A stretch of DNA of 64,000 nucleotides from Acidimicrobiales bacterium (lineage in GTDB: Bacteria > Actinomycetota > Acidimicrobiia > Acidimicrobiales > Aldehydirespiratoraceae): NCBI GenBank assembly GCA_041394245.1, contig JAWKIR010000002.1:1860001-1924000 (forward strand), in the 5' to 3' direction. The notes beneath the pieces were generated by a model. The model ran no database searches. It had not been told where the DNA came from and saw nothing but the letters and a program-made list of their open reading frames with translations. How positions within the stretch are numbered: position 1 is the stretch's first letter; the number at the start of each line of letters is the position of its first letter. The position numbers and the translations under genes were made by a program. This document shows, piece by piece, positions 26,400 to 35,114 of the stretch.

Positions 26400-27665
26400 T
26401 CAGACGTCGAGGCGGGTCAGGTCGTCGTAGGTCTCGCGCCGCACGACGAGTCGGGCATCGCCATCCGACACGAACACCACCGGCGGCCGCGTGACCTTGT
26501 TGTAGTTCGACCCCATGGAGTGACCGTAGGCGCCGGTGACCGCCGTCCCCAGGATGTCGCCCACCGCGAGGTCGGCGGGCAGGGCCGCGTCGCGCACGAG
26601 CACATCGCCCGACTCGCAGTGTTTGCCGACGATCGTGACCGTCTCGTCGCGGTCGGCGTCGACCGCGCGCGGGAGGAAGGCCTCGTAGCCGGACCCATAG
26701 AGCACAGGACGCGGGTTGTCGCTCATTCCGCCGTCGATCGACACGTAGGTGCGGATGTCGGGCAGCCGCTTGATGGTGCCGACCTCGTAGAGGGTGACCG
26801 CAGCAGCCGCGGCGATGGAGCGACCGGGTTCGGCCGAGACCTTCGCGGTGACGCCGGCCGCGGCACAGGCGTCGAGCACCGCGGTGCCCCACTCGGTGAT
26901 GGTCGGCGCCCGTTCGTCGGCCACGTAGGGCACGCCGAGTCCCCCGCCCACCGACATCTCGGCCAGATCGTACGGCGCCGCCGCTTCGGCGATGACCGCG
27001 GCGGCCTTGGCGAACGACGACACGACGAACACCTGACTTCCGATGTGGGCGTGGACACCCATCAGTTCGACGGCATCGGACGCGCGCGCCCGCTGGATCG
27101 CAGCGGCAGCGGCCCCGGTCGACACCGTGAACCCGAACTTCGAATCGTCGTGGCCGGTGGCGATGTAGTCGTGGGTCTCGGCCTTGACGCCGGGGGTGAG
27201 TCGCAACAGCACCTTCGGCGCCATGCCGGTCTCCGCCGACAGCGCATCGAGTCGGTCGAGCTCGTCGAACGAGTCGACGACGATGCGCCCGACGCCGGCC
27301 TCGACCGCCATGCGGAGCTCGGCCATCGACTTGTTGTTGCCGTGGAGCACCAGCCGATCGGCGGGGACCCCGGCATGCAGCGCGACATGGAGCTCGCCGC
27401 CGGTCGCGACGTCGAGGCACATGCCCTCTTCGTGGGCCAGCCGGGCCATCGCCCCGCAGAGGAACGCCTTCGTGGCGTAGGCCACACCATCGCCGAACAC
27501 CGCAACGGCTTCGCGACACCGATCGCGGAGGTGCTGTTCGTCGTAGACGAACACTGGCGTGCCGAACTCCGCGGCCAAGTCGATCAGGTCGCATCCACCG
27601 ATCTCCAGCCGCCCGTCGACGACCTCGGCCGAGTCGGGCAACAGACGAAACGGAAAGGGACGCAT
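26400..27665 (-). CDS. lysA: Diaminopimelate decarboxylase
   Basis: 421 residues. PLP Lys in VAYATKAFLC (K66); GGELHVALHAGVP; HGNNKSMAEL; VGGGLGVPY (phosphate binding, about 228-236); EPGRSIAA; and HCESGDVL (catalytic Cys about 350) with NYNKVTRPP at the C-terminus. It makes lysine from meso-diaminopimelate by decarboxylation. It lies four bases downstream of argS, the common actinobacterial argS-lysA-hom-thrC order, here interrupted by the PqqD/nucleotidyltransferase pair and the kinase-like gene. Confidence 0.96.
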   Translation of the reverse strand: MRPFPFRLLPDSAEVVDGRLEIGGCDLIDLAAEFGTPVFVYDEQHLRDRCREAVAVFGDGVAYATKAFLCGAMARLAHEEGMCLDVATGGELHVALHAGVPADRLVLHGNNKSMAELRMAVEAGVGRIVVDSFDELDRLDALSAETGMAPKVLLRLTPGVKAETHDYIATGHDDSKFGFTVSTGAAAAAIQRARASDAVELMGVHAHIGSQVFVVSSFAKAAAVIAEAAAPYDLAEMSVGGGLGVPYVADERAPTITEWGTAVLDACAAAGVTAKVSAEPGRSIAAAAAVTLYEVGTIKRLPDIRTYVSIDGGMSDNPRPVLYGSGYEAFLPRAVDADRDETVTIVGKHCESGDVLVRDAALPADLAVGDILGTAVTGAYGHSMGSNYNKVTRPPVVFVSDGDARLVVRRETYDDLTRLDV

Positions 27666-27669
27666 CGGA

Positions 27670-29277
27670 CTACATCGACTCCGGCGCGGTCACCCCGAGC
27701 AGGTCGAGCGCGATCCGCAGACCGACCTGCGACGCCTCGACGAGGGCGATCCGGGCCTGGGTGAGCGCCGGGCTGACGCCGTCGCCCATCACGTAGCAGT
27801 CGTGGTAGAAGCCGTGCAGCGCTGCGGCCTGCTCGCGCGACCAGGCGACGATCCGGTGGGGGGCATCGTCGGTGCAGGCGATCTCGACGATGTCGGGCAA
27901 CTGCTGCAGCGACCGCAGGATGTCGAGCTCACGGTCATGGGTGAGCAGCGACAGGTCGAGTTCGGCGAGCGGGACGCGCACCACGCCCTCGTCGGCCACC
28001 TTGCGCAGGATCGAACAGATCCGGGCGTGGGCGTACTGCACGTAGAAGACCGGGTTCTCCATGCCCTGCTTGGCGACCTCGTCGAGATCGAAGGTCTGGC
28101 GGGAATCGACCGACTGCATGAGATACGTGAAGCGGGCGGCATCCGGCCCCACCTCGTTGATCACATCGTCGAGCGCGATGAAGTCGCCGGTGCGGCCGGA
28201 CATCGCAACCGGCTCGCCGCTGCGCATCAGGTCGACCATCTGGGTGATGGCGATGTGGAGTTCCTCGGGATCGTGACCGAGGAGCTCCATCGCCGCCTTC
28301 ATGCGCGGAACGTAGCCGTGGTGGTCGGCGCCCCAGACGTTGAACAGCCGGTCGGCCCGACTGAACTTGTCACGGTGATACGCGATGTCGGGCGTGAGAT
28401 AGGTGAAGTCGCCGTCGCTCTTGATGAGCACGCGGTCCTTGTCGTCGCCCTGATCGGTGCTGCGCAGCCATGTGGCGCCCTCCGATTCGTAGACGGCATC
28501 GTGGCTACGGAGATCGGCCAGGCTCTCCTCGATCGCCCCCGACTCGACCATCGACTTCTCGCTGAACCACACGTCGTGGTGGATCTGGAGCGCGGCGAGC
28601 GTGGCGCGATGGCTGGCGAGCGCCCGTTCGTAGCCCCACGCCAATGGCTCGGCATCGTCGGGCATCTCGGCCGCCCAGTCGATCAGATAGTCGCCCTGGT
28701 AGCCGTCTTCGGGCGGCTCCTCCCCGCGCTTGCGCGCCGCGAGGGACTCGGCGTACTTCGCCATCTGCACGCCCCGGTCGTTGATGTAGTACTCCCGGGT
28801 GACCCGATAGCCGCAGCGTTCCCGGAGCCGGGCGATCGAGTCGCCGTAGCACGCCCCGCGTCCGTGGCCGGCGTGGAGCGGCTTGTTGGGATTGGCCGAG
28901 ACGAACTCGACGTTGACGTGGAGGCCGTGGCCGAGATCGGGTCGGGCGTACCCCTCGACACCGGACCGGACCACATCGACCAGCACATCGTGCAGCCAGG
29001 TGTCGCCGAGGTGGAAGTTGACGAAGCCCGGACCCGCGAGATCGATCGCCGTGACGTGGGGTGGCGGCGCGGTCCGGAGATGATCGACCAACTGCTGCCC
29101 CAGCTCCCGCGGATTTCGGCCGGCCGACTTCGCCGTGGCGAGGGCAACGTTGGACGACCAGTCGCCGTGCTCGGGGTTGCCCGGTCGCTCGAGGGTGATC
29201 TCCGTGGGGACCGGGTCGACACCGGCCGCCGCCAGTGCCGATGCCAACGCGGCGCGGAGTTGATCACGAACGTCCAT
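27670..29277 (-). CDS. argS: Arginyl-tRNA synthetase
   Basis: 535 residues. Add-1 domain at the N-terminus, then VEFVSANPNKPLHAGHGRGACYGDSIARLL-type HIGH motif (HAGH about 134-137), YYINDRGVQM, the KMSK-like loop VAMSGRTGDFI, DAARFTYLMQS and the anticodon-binding DALR domain to the C-terminus. It charges tRNA-Arg. A GAGG box precedes the ATG, and a TAGGAT -10 box lies at 29315-29310 on the minus strand. Confidence 0.96.
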   Translation of the reverse strand: MDVRDQLRAALASALAAAGVDPVPTEITLERPGNPEHGDWSSNVALATAKSAGRNPRELGQQLVDHLRTAPPPHVTAIDLAGPGFVNFHLGDTWLHDVLVDVVRSGVEGYARPDLGHGLHVNVEFVSANPNKPLHAGHGRGACYGDSIARLRERCGYRVTREYYINDRGVQMAKYAESLAARKRGEEPPEDGYQGDYLIDWAAEMPDDAEPLAWGYERALASHRATLAALQIHHDVWFSEKSMVESGAIEESLADLRSHDAVYESEGATWLRSTDQGDDKDRVLIKSDGDFTYLTPDIAYHRDKFSRADRLFNVWGADHHGYVPRMKAAMELLGHDPEELHIAITQMVDLMRSGEPVAMSGRTGDFIALDDVINEVGPDAARFTYLMQSVDSRQTFDLDEVAKQGMENPVFYVQYAHARICSILRKVADEGVVRVPLAELDLSLLTHDRELDILRSLQQLPDIVEIACTDDAPHRIVAWSREQAAALHGFYHDCYVMGDGVSPALTQARIALVEASQVGLRIALDLLGVTAPESM

Positions 29278-29309
29278 CGTGCAGCCTCGGGGAGGGTCGG
29301 GAACCGCCG

Positions 29310-29315
29310 ATCCTA
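29310..29315 (-). promoter_or_regulatory. -10 box for argS operon
   Basis: TAGGAT on the minus strand, about 32 bases upstream of the argS ATG, leaving room for a short leader with the GAGG ribosome-binding site. No clear -35 was seen. Confidence 0.4.
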
Positions 29316-29365
29316 CCGGGTGCCGGAGTCCTCAGAGTCGCCATTCTTCGGCCGATGAGTCCAAC

Positions 29366-30175
29366 ATGCGTTCTCGCGGACTGTTGCTCCCCATCGTGTT
29401 GCTGACCCTCGTTGCGCTCCTCGCCGGCGCCTGTTCTGATGCCGAGCCGGGCCAGGTCGCCGCGGATCGGGCGGTCGGCGACGAGGACCCCGGCTGGGAC
29501 GCCGAGCAAGCGATCCTCCGCACGGTGCTGATCGAGGGCGCGCTCGAGGACGGCTTCGGTCGCACTGCGGCCGGATGCATGATCGACACGACCCTCGCCG
29601 CCGGCGACTTCCAACTGTCCGATCTCGACGGCGTCGACCTGTCGGCGAAGACCGCCTCCGGGGTCGACCGCGACCTGGCGATCGCCCTGGCCGACGCGCT
29701 GATCGAGTGCGGGCCGAGCCTGCGCGACCGCCTCGGCGCCGACATTCCCGGTGCCTTGGCCATCCCCGGGACGCATGCCGTCGAAGCCGAGTGTGTCGCC
29801 AACGCCTACGTGGACGCGTGGCACGACGCCTACACGGATCGGTTCTCCGATCGGGTCGTCGCCGACGAGGAGCCGGTCGAACTCGACGTCAGCGACCGCG
29901 TCGTCGGCATCGTCGCCGGTTGCGACGCCGGCGGAGCCGTCGTCCTCGGCGCATCCAACGACGGCAACCTCGACACGTTCGCCCTCAGCACCCTCGAATG
30001 GGAGTGCCTCGAAGCCCGGATCACCCCGGCCGAGTTCATGCCCGCGTTCCCGTTCCCCGACGAGCCCGGTGATGCGTTGGGACGCATGGGCGGCGGTGTC
30101 GTCCCCGACGTCGTCTTCTGCGAGGCGTGGGTCAGCGGCGGCGACGTGCCCGACGGCCTCCAGAGCGACGAGTAG
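29366..30175 (+). CDS. Lipoprotein of unknown function
   Basis: 269 residues from ATG 29366; the open frame continues upstream without signal-peptide sense. MRSRGLLLPIVLLTLVALLAGACSDAE has a good lipobox (LAGAC, Cys 23). The mature part is acidic with several Cys pairs (AAGCMIDTTL, LIECGPS, EAECVANAYVDAW, AGCDAGG, WECLEARI, VFCEAW), spaced like two or three repeats of a small disulfide-bonded helical unit. The C-D/E-x-x-x pattern also appears in the 118-residue lipoprotein at 38450. Function unknown. Confidence 0.8.
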   Translation: MRSRGLLLPIVLLTLVALLAGACSDAEPGQVAADRAVGDEDPGWDAEQAILRTVLIEGALEDGFGRTAAGCMIDTTLAAGDFQLSDLDGVDLSAKTASGVDRDLAIALADALIECGPSLRDRLGADIPGALAIPGTHAVEAECVANAYVDAWHDAYTDRFSDRVVADEEPVELDVSDRVVGIVAGCDAGGAVVLGASNDGNLDTFALSTLEWECLEARITPAEFMPAFPFPDEPGDALGRMGGGVVPDVVFCEAWVSGGDVPDGLQSDE

Positions 30176-30261
30176 CGAACGCAACGCCACAATCTTCCGC
30201 GATCTCGCCGACAAGCACGGCGGATCATCGGTAGTGTGTCGTCTTGCCCCTCGCGGGGCTG

Positions 30262-30333
30262 GCCCTCGTAGCTCAGCGGATAGAGCATCGCCCTCCGGAG
30301 GCGTGAGCGCAGGTTCGAGTCCTGCCGAGGGCG
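30262..30333 (+). tRNA. tRNA-Arg (anticodon CCG)
   Basis: 72 nt cloverleaf: acceptor GCCCTCG/CGAGGGC, D arm GCTC...GAGC, anticodon stem with loop CTCCGGA (anticodon CCG, reads CGG), four-base variable loop, T arm GCAGG-TTCGAGT-CCTGC, discriminator G. The first anticodon-stem pair is a T-T mismatch. CCA is not encoded. Its 3' end directly abuts the stop codon of the convergent gene at 30334. Confidence 0.95.
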
Positions 30334-30813
30334 CTACCGGCCGGTGGCGGTGTGGAACGCCTCCACGAACGGCCCCGGCTTCGCCGTCTTGACCACGTCG
30401 AAGTCGATCGAGGTGCCGTCGGCGAAGGTCACGAGCAGCTTGCCCGTGAGCTTTCCGCTCTCGTGGGTGATCGCCGAGACCTGGTCCAGCGGGATCGATG
30501 CGTTGAGCCCCTTCGGCTTCCCGCTCATCGTGCTGTGGCCGAAGACCAGGAAGCGACGGTCGGTGATCCCGAGCACCGCCTTGCCGGGTGGGATGTCGAC
30601 GACGATCCCCTCGTCGGCGGTCGGGTTCTCGGAGGCCCGCTTCTGCGCCATCGTGTCGCCGACGACCGCACCGACGACACCACCGATCGCGCCGAACGCC
30701 ACCTGCCGGCGAATCGCTCCCGGCGGCTGCACGAAGGTGCCCGCCAGGACCGTCTCACCCGCCTCGAGGTCGTCGCCACAGCTCTTCATGATCTTCTTCG
30801 CGAAATCCACCAT
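30334..30813 (-). CDS. Uncharacterised protein with PH-like region
   Basis: 159 residues, no family firmly recognised. The middle has a glycine-rich hydrophobic segment (FGAIGGVVGAVVGDTMAQKR), which may lie in a membrane. The C-terminal half (GKAVLGITDRRFLVFGHS... LDQVSAITHESGKLTGKLLVTFADGTSIDFDVV) reads like a bacterial PH-like domain: 'TDRRLLVF', then strand-turn-strand and 'F-x-DG-x'. A TACGAT -10 box lies six bases before the ATG, so it is probably leaderless. Confidence 0.75.
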   Translation of the reverse strand: MVDFAKKIMKSCGDDLEAGETVLAGTFVQPPGAIRRQVAFGAIGGVVGAVVGDTMAQKRASENPTADEGIVVDIPPGKAVLGITDRRFLVFGHSTMSGKPKGLNASIPLDQVSAITHESGKLTGKLLVTFADGTSIDFDVVKTAKPGPFVEAFHTATGR

Positions 30814-30819
30814 GTACGG

Positions 30820-30825
30820 ATCGTA
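30820..30825 (-). promoter_or_regulatory. -10 box for leaderless PH-like gene
   Basis: TACGAT on the minus strand with six bases to the ATG at 30813. Confidence 0.4.
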
Positions 30826-30872
30826 TGGGCCGAACGACCTACAGAACGCGGATCACCCGCCGATGGAGAGGA

Positions 30873-31856
30873 ATGCCGCCGCTCCCCCATCGCCGCATCC
30901 GCCTCGAGTGGCCCGCCGACACCCGTGCCGCATGGCAGCCGTTGAAGCCGGAGTTCTCGGCTGCGGTCAACGCGCTCAGCCTCGGCATGCCCAGCGGCGA
31001 GCCCTACGTGATGCAGGCCGTACGGGACGCAGCCCGCTCGATCGACGACCCCGAGCTGACGGAGCGGGTGCGCGAGTACCTGGCCCAGGAGGGCGAGCAC
31101 GCCCGCCAACATCGGCGGTTCAACGAGATCCTCACAACACAACATCCCGCCCTCGAGCGGGTGGAGCGATGGCTCGCGGCGTCGTACCGCTTCCTGCAGC
31201 GGCGCGCCGGGCGCAGGTTCGCGATCGCCTACGCGGCCGGGTTCGAGGCCACGGCGTTCGCCGCGGCCCGTTGGATGGATGCACACCGCCACGAGCTCTT
31301 CCGCGGCGCCGACGAGACCCCGGCCACCATGATCCTCTGGCACCTCGCCGAGGAGGTCGAACACAAGACGGTCGCCCACGACGTCTGGGCCGCCACCGGT
31401 GGCAGTCGTGTGCGCTACGCGGCCGCGATGGCGACGTGTTTCGCGATGCTCGTGTGGTTCATCTTCCTCGGCACCGTCGTGCAGCTCACGGCCTGGCGTC
31501 GCATCCTGAGCCCCGTCGCCTGGTTCCGCCTGTGGAAGTGGGGCATCGGGTTCGCCTTCGAGGTGATGCCCACGATGGCCATCACGGTGCTCCCCAACCA
31601 TCACCCGGCCCAGCAGGCCGATCCGTCGTGGATGACCCAATGGCTCGCCCGCTACGACCCGGCGACCGACACCATGCCGGCGTGGGACGCACCGCTACCT
31701 GACGTGTTCGAGCTTGTCGGGATTGAGAACGGAGTGGATCGCCCGGATCCCCTCCGATCCGATGTCGAACGCCATCGCCATGAAGACCTCGCCGTCGGCG
31801 CGAGCCACGAGACCGGGGCTGGCGTTGACGCGGGCGTGGTCCACCCGCAGCTCTGA
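30873..31856 (+). CDS. Metal-dependent hydrolase-like membrane-associated protein (PF10118-like)
   Basis: About 327 residues from ATG 30873, which has a GGAGAGG box; ATG 30825 is the alternative. LKPEFSAAVNALSLGMPSGEPYVMQAVRDA, YLAQEGEHARQHRRFNEIL, and WHLAEEVEHKTVAHDVW match the family called 'predicted metal-dependent hydrolase', with E/H pairs in two helices resembling a di-iron four-helix site. A hydrophobic segment follows (AMATCFAMLVWFIFLGTVVQL). The final 54 codons overlap the ECF sigma gene on the other strand, so the true protein may end in a long tail or its stop region may have drifted. Confidence 0.75.
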   Translation: MPPLPHRRIRLEWPADTRAAWQPLKPEFSAAVNALSLGMPSGEPYVMQAVRDAARSIDDPELTERVREYLAQEGEHARQHRRFNEILTTQHPALERVERWLAASYRFLQRRAGRRFAIAYAAGFEATAFAAARWMDAHRHELFRGADETPATMILWHLAEEVEHKTVAHDVWAATGGSRVRYAAAMATCFAMLVWFIFLGTVVQLTAWRRILSPVAWFRLWKWGIGFAFEVMPTMAITVLPNHHPAQQADPSWMTQWLARYDPATDTMPAWDAPLPDVFELVGIENGVDRPDPLRSDVERHRHEDLAVGASHETGAGVDAGVVHPQL

Positions 31857-32567
31857 GTGCATCCGGTCGCGCTTCGTCGCGATCCCCCGAGCGAAGATCG
31901 CAACCCGAGCCCGGCCGAGGATCGGGCGGCGCGCCGCGTGCTGGTTCGGGCCGCCGTCGCTCCACGCGACGACGTCCTCGGCGAGCACCGAGTGCAGCGC
32001 CTCGAGGTCACCCGTGAACGCCGCGACCATGAACGTGTCGAGCAGCCGTCGCTCTTCGTCGGGTCCCGGGTCGAACCGAGCGGGCCGGTCCGGCCCCAGT
32101 CGCTCCTTCGCCCGATGGACGATCTGGCGACAGGCCGCCGGCGACCGATCGATCGTCGCGGCGACCTCGTCATAGTCGTGGCCGAACACCTCACGGAGGA
32201 GAAAGGCCGCCCGTTCGACCGGGTTCAGACGCTCGAGCATCGTGAGGAACGCGACCGACAGCGACGCCGCCAGTTCGGCATGCTCGGCCGGATCGTCGAT
32301 CGAGGTGAGCAAGGGCTCGGGCAGCCAGGGCCCGACGTAGGCCTCGCGACGAGTCTGCGCTGATCGGAGCCGATCGATCGCGATCCGACTCGCCACGGTG
32401 GTCAGCCAGGCGCGCGGGCGATGGATCGCGGCCCGATCGGCGGCGTCCCAGCGCAACCACGCTTCCTGCACGACGTCCTCGGCCTCGGTCACCCGGCCGA
32501 GCATCCGATAGGCGACACCGAACAGATGGTGGCGGTGCTCCTCGAACTCCGCCGCAGGATCGGTCAT
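31695..32567 (-). CDS. ECF41-type sigma factor with SnoaL-like C-terminal domain
   Basis: 290 residues. Region 2: HRHHLFGVAYRMLGRVTEAEDVVQEAWLRW (11-40). Region 4: LNPVERAAFLLREVFGHDYDEVAATIDRSPAACRQIVHRAKERL (about 113-156). The linker contains WLPEPL and the C-terminal domain carries DGGP and ends NPDKL, the hallmark motifs of ECF41 (DGGGK varies here to DGGPN). In ECF41 factors this SnoaL-like extension tunes activity in place of an anti-sigma factor. It overlaps the FAD oxidoreductase by four bases. The promoter of that operon matches the ECF41 consensus, so it is probably self-regulated. Confidence 0.9.
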   Translation of the reverse strand: MTDPAAEFEEHRHHLFGVAYRMLGRVTEAEDVVQEAWLRWDAADRAAIHRPRAWLTTVASRIAIDRLRSAQTRREAYVGPWLPEPLLTSIDDPAEHAELAASLSVAFLTMLERLNPVERAAFLLREVFGHDYDEVAATIDRSPAACRQIVHRAKERLGPDRPARFDPGPDEERRLLDTFMVAAFTGDLEALHSVLAEDVVAWSDGGPNQHAARRPILGRARVAIFARGIATKRDRMHSELRVDHARVNASPGLVARADGEVFMAMAFDIGSEGIRAIHSVLNPDKLEHVR

Positions 32568-33838
32568 CGGCCCGCCGCCTCACCCGCGGCCCGGCCGCTC
32601 GACACGGACGCGTCCGCCAGCACACCCTCCGGCCCGACCCAGTCCCCCGCCACGAACAGCCCGGTGGTGCCGGGTACGGCGACAGGTGGCCGACCGGCGA
32701 GTCCGCCGCGTGCCGCCGCCGGCTGATCGGTGGCCGCGACGAGGCGGGGACGAAACGTCACGTGGTCCGCCGCACGCTTCCAGCCGGGGCGGACGCGTTC
32801 GAGGAGGGCCTCGCACTCGGCGCGGTCGCGCCCGCTGTCGGGGGTCTCGTCGCTCGGCAGATATCGCATGACGTGCACCAGTGTGTGGCCGCTCGGCGCC
32901 AAGTCTGCCACCGGGGCGTGGACCGACAGGTACGTCGGGGTGTCGATGCCCAGCGCGAACGGGCGACGATCCTCCCAACCGTCGGGAAACCCGACGTCGA
33001 GTGCCGCCACCGAGGCCGGGCGGGCCGTGGCGCCCCATTCCCGCGTGATCGGCGCCACTGCGCCGAGGAGGCGGGCGGACAGGCTCGGCGGGCCGGCGAC
33101 GATCACCCGACGCGCCGACAACTCCTCGTCGCCCGCCGCGAGCGCGTACCGCGACCCGTCGCCACGGACGGCGTCGACCTTCACACCACCGCGGATCTCC
33201 ACGCCACGTTCGACACACACCCGCTCGAGATCGTCGACCATCCGCTGCCAACCCCCGTCGACGTAGCGGACACCGTTGCGCAACGACATCTGCAGTTGCG
33301 CAACCCCGGCGTCGGCGCTCGTCGTCGCCGGATCGTTCGAATACGTCGAGAGTCGGAACAGGGCCAGCGCGAGCCGGGCCGCCGGTCCGGTGCCGAGCAG
33401 GTCACGAATCAGCGAGTCGACCGAATGATCGGCGACGTCGACCGGACGCATCCGGGGGAGCCGCACGAACAGCTTCGCCATCGCGAGCCGATCGCCCTTC
33501 AACAACGTCGTCCGCAACAGCGACCCGGCAGTGGCGGGAAACACGCCCTCGCGAACTCCGTCGACACCGATCCCCGATCCGGCATCGGGTACCCCGCCCG
33601 GCGGCTCGCAGCCGAGTTCGCGCAGGAACCGCATGGCTGCGCCGTCGACATAGAGCGCATGGGCGCCCTCGTTCAACGCGTAGCCGTTGCGACACTGCGT
33701 CCGGGCGCGACCACCGATCTCGCGGCGGGCGTCGAGCAGGAGCACTCGGGCTCCTCCGCCGGCGGCCTCGATCGCTGCGCTCAGTCCCGCCATTCCGGCA
33801 CCGATCACCGCCACGTCGTGACACTGCTCGTCCCTCAC
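32564..33838 (-). CDS. FAD-dependent amine-oxidase/phytoene-desaturase-like oxidoreductase
   Basis: 424 residues from GTG 33838 with a GGAGGAG box five bases upstream. N-terminal FAD motif DVAVIGAGMAGLSAAIEAAGGGARVLLLDARREIGGRARTQ (about 8-48) and C-terminal GLFVAGDWVGPEGVLADASVSSGRAAG (about 395-421) are typical of the flavin monoamine oxidase/phytoene desaturase group. It is the first gene of a two-gene operon with the ECF41 factor and is presumably its target. ECF41 partners are usually a carboxymuconolactone decarboxylase, oxidoreductase or epimerase, and this fits the oxidoreductase class. Confidence 0.88.
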   Translation of the reverse strand: MRDEQCHDVAVIGAGMAGLSAAIEAAGGGARVLLLDARREIGGRARTQCRNGYALNEGAHALYVDGAAMRFLRELGCEPPGGVPDAGSGIGVDGVREGVFPATAGSLLRTTLLKGDRLAMAKLFVRLPRMRPVDVADHSVDSLIRDLLGTGPAARLALALFRLSTYSNDPATTSADAGVAQLQMSLRNGVRYVDGGWQRMVDDLERVCVERGVEIRGGVKVDAVRGDGSRYALAAGDEELSARRVIVAGPPSLSARLLGAVAPITREWGATARPASVAALDVGFPDGWEDRRPFALGIDTPTYLSVHAPVADLAPSGHTLVHVMRYLPSDETPDSGRDRAECEALLERVRPGWKRAADHVTFRPRLVAATDQPAAARGGLAGRPPVAVPGTTGLFVAGDWVGPEGVLADASVSSGRAAGEAAGR

Positions 33839-33880
33839 GAACTCCTCCTGTCGTCGTCTGTCGTGGTCGTCTCCCTGTTG

Positions 33881-33907
33881 ACGAGACCGGGGCCGGGTTT
33901 GTGACAG
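33881..33907 (-). promoter_or_regulatory. ECF41-type promoter
   Basis: Minus strand: TGTCACA (33907-33901), 16 bases, CGTC (33884-33881). This is exactly the TGTCACA-N16-CGTC promoter described for ECF41 sigma factors. It lies about 45-70 bases upstream of the FAD oxidoreductase-ECF41 operon, which supports direct autoregulation. Confidence 0.85.
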
Positions 33908-33926
33908 CCAGCCGCCGCCGACCCGC

Positions 33927-33932
33927 TAGGTT
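33927..33932 (+). promoter_or_regulatory. -10 box for leaderless F420 enzyme gene
   Basis: TAGGTT, six bases before ATG 33939; consistent with a leaderless message. Confidence 0.45.
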
Positions 33933-33938
33933 CACCGG

Positions 33939-35114
33939 ATGGCCGTCACCGACACACCGGCAACCGCACCCAAGAAGGAACGCTGGTCGTACCAGTGGAA
34001 AGAGCTGTTCGACGAGGTGATCACCAGCGGGTTGTGCACCGGGTGTGCGGGCTGTGTCATCTCGTGCCCCCACGACGTGATCGGCTACGAGCACGAACCC
34101 GGCGCCTACAAGCCCTTCCACCTCGAAGAAGAACTCGGCCTCGACGACTGCACCCACGGACAGAAGGGCTGCACGTCGTGCACACGCGCCTGTCCCCGGT
34201 TCCGGGCCTGGGAGCCCGAGGCCGACCTCCATCTGTTCGGTCGAGAACGCGAGCCCGAGGAGATGGCGGGCATCTACTCCGACATCGTGCTGACACGCGC
34301 GACTGACGACTTCGTCTACGAGCTCGGGCAGGACGGCGGCCTCGTGTCGGCCATCCTCATCTGGTGCCTCGAGAACGACATCGTCGACGGCGCGCTCACC
34401 TCCGGTGTCGAGAACCTGCCCAACGGCGATCCGGGTTGGAAGGCCTTCCCGATGGTCGCGACCAACCGCGAGGAAGTGCTGCGGGGAGCCGGCAGTCGCT
34501 ACACCTACTCGGCCAACACCATGGGCTTCGACGAAGCCAAGGACAAGGGTCTCGATCGCCTCGCCCTGGTGGGCATGAGCTGCCAGACCTCCGTCGCACC
34601 GGTCATGTGGCATCGCAAGATCGGCAAGGTCTCGAAGCCGATCAAGCTCAACATCGGTCTCCTCTGTTCGAAGTCGTTCGACGACTCGCTCTTCGACGAA
34701 CTCTTCGAGGTCAAGTACGGCCTGAAGAAGGAAGACATCGCCAAGATGAACATCAAGGGCGTCTTCCAGATCTGGACCAAGGACGGCGGCTACCACGAGA
34801 TCAACCTGAAGGAATGCCACGCCTGGACCCGCGAGGGGTGCCATCACTGCCCCGACTTCGCGGCCGAACACGCCGACATCTCGACGGGCGGCATCGGCGA
34901 CGCGACCGACTGGACACTCACGATCGTGCGCACGGAACTGGGCCGGGCGATCATCGATGCGATGGTGAAGGACGGCGTCATCGAGACCCGGCCGGGCGAT
35001 GACGACCCCGGCGCCATCGCCCTGCTGCACAAGCTCGCCCAGAAGAGCCGCGAACGCTGGCCCGACTGGGCCGCTCCGGCCGCCCGGGTGGGGATTACGC
35101 CGAAGGGCGGATGA
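33939..35114 (+). CDS. Coenzyme F420 hydrogenase/dehydrogenase beta-subunit family protein
   Basis: 391 residues. Two four-Cys sets near the N-terminus: SGLCTGCAGCVISCPHDV (Cys 33, 36, 39, 43) and DDCTHGQKGCTSCTRACPRF (about 70-90), a ferredoxin-like pair of [4Fe-4S] sites. FVYELGQDGGLVSAILIWCLE and GAGSRYTYSANTM resemble the FrhB flavin/F420 domain, with more Cys later (LVGMSCQT, LLCSKSF, CHHCPDF). It likely shuttles electrons between F420H2, FAD and Fe-S clusters. The partner is unknown, and the cofactor use is inferred from the family. Confidence 0.88.
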   Translation: MAVTDTPATAPKKERWSYQWKELFDEVITSGLCTGCAGCVISCPHDVIGYEHEPGAYKPFHLEEELGLDDCTHGQKGCTSCTRACPRFRAWEPEADLHLFGREREPEEMAGIYSDIVLTRATDDFVYELGQDGGLVSAILIWCLENDIVDGALTSGVENLPNGDPGWKAFPMVATNREEVLRGAGSRYTYSANTMGFDEAKDKGLDRLALVGMSCQTSVAPVMWHRKIGKVSKPIKLNIGLLCSKSFDDSLFDELFEVKYGLKKEDIAKMNIKGVFQIWTKDGGYHEINLKECHAWTREGCHHCPDFAAEHADISTGGIGDATDWTLTIVRTELGRAIIDAMVKDGVIETRPGDDDPGAIALLHKLAQKSRERWPDWAAPAARVGITPKGG

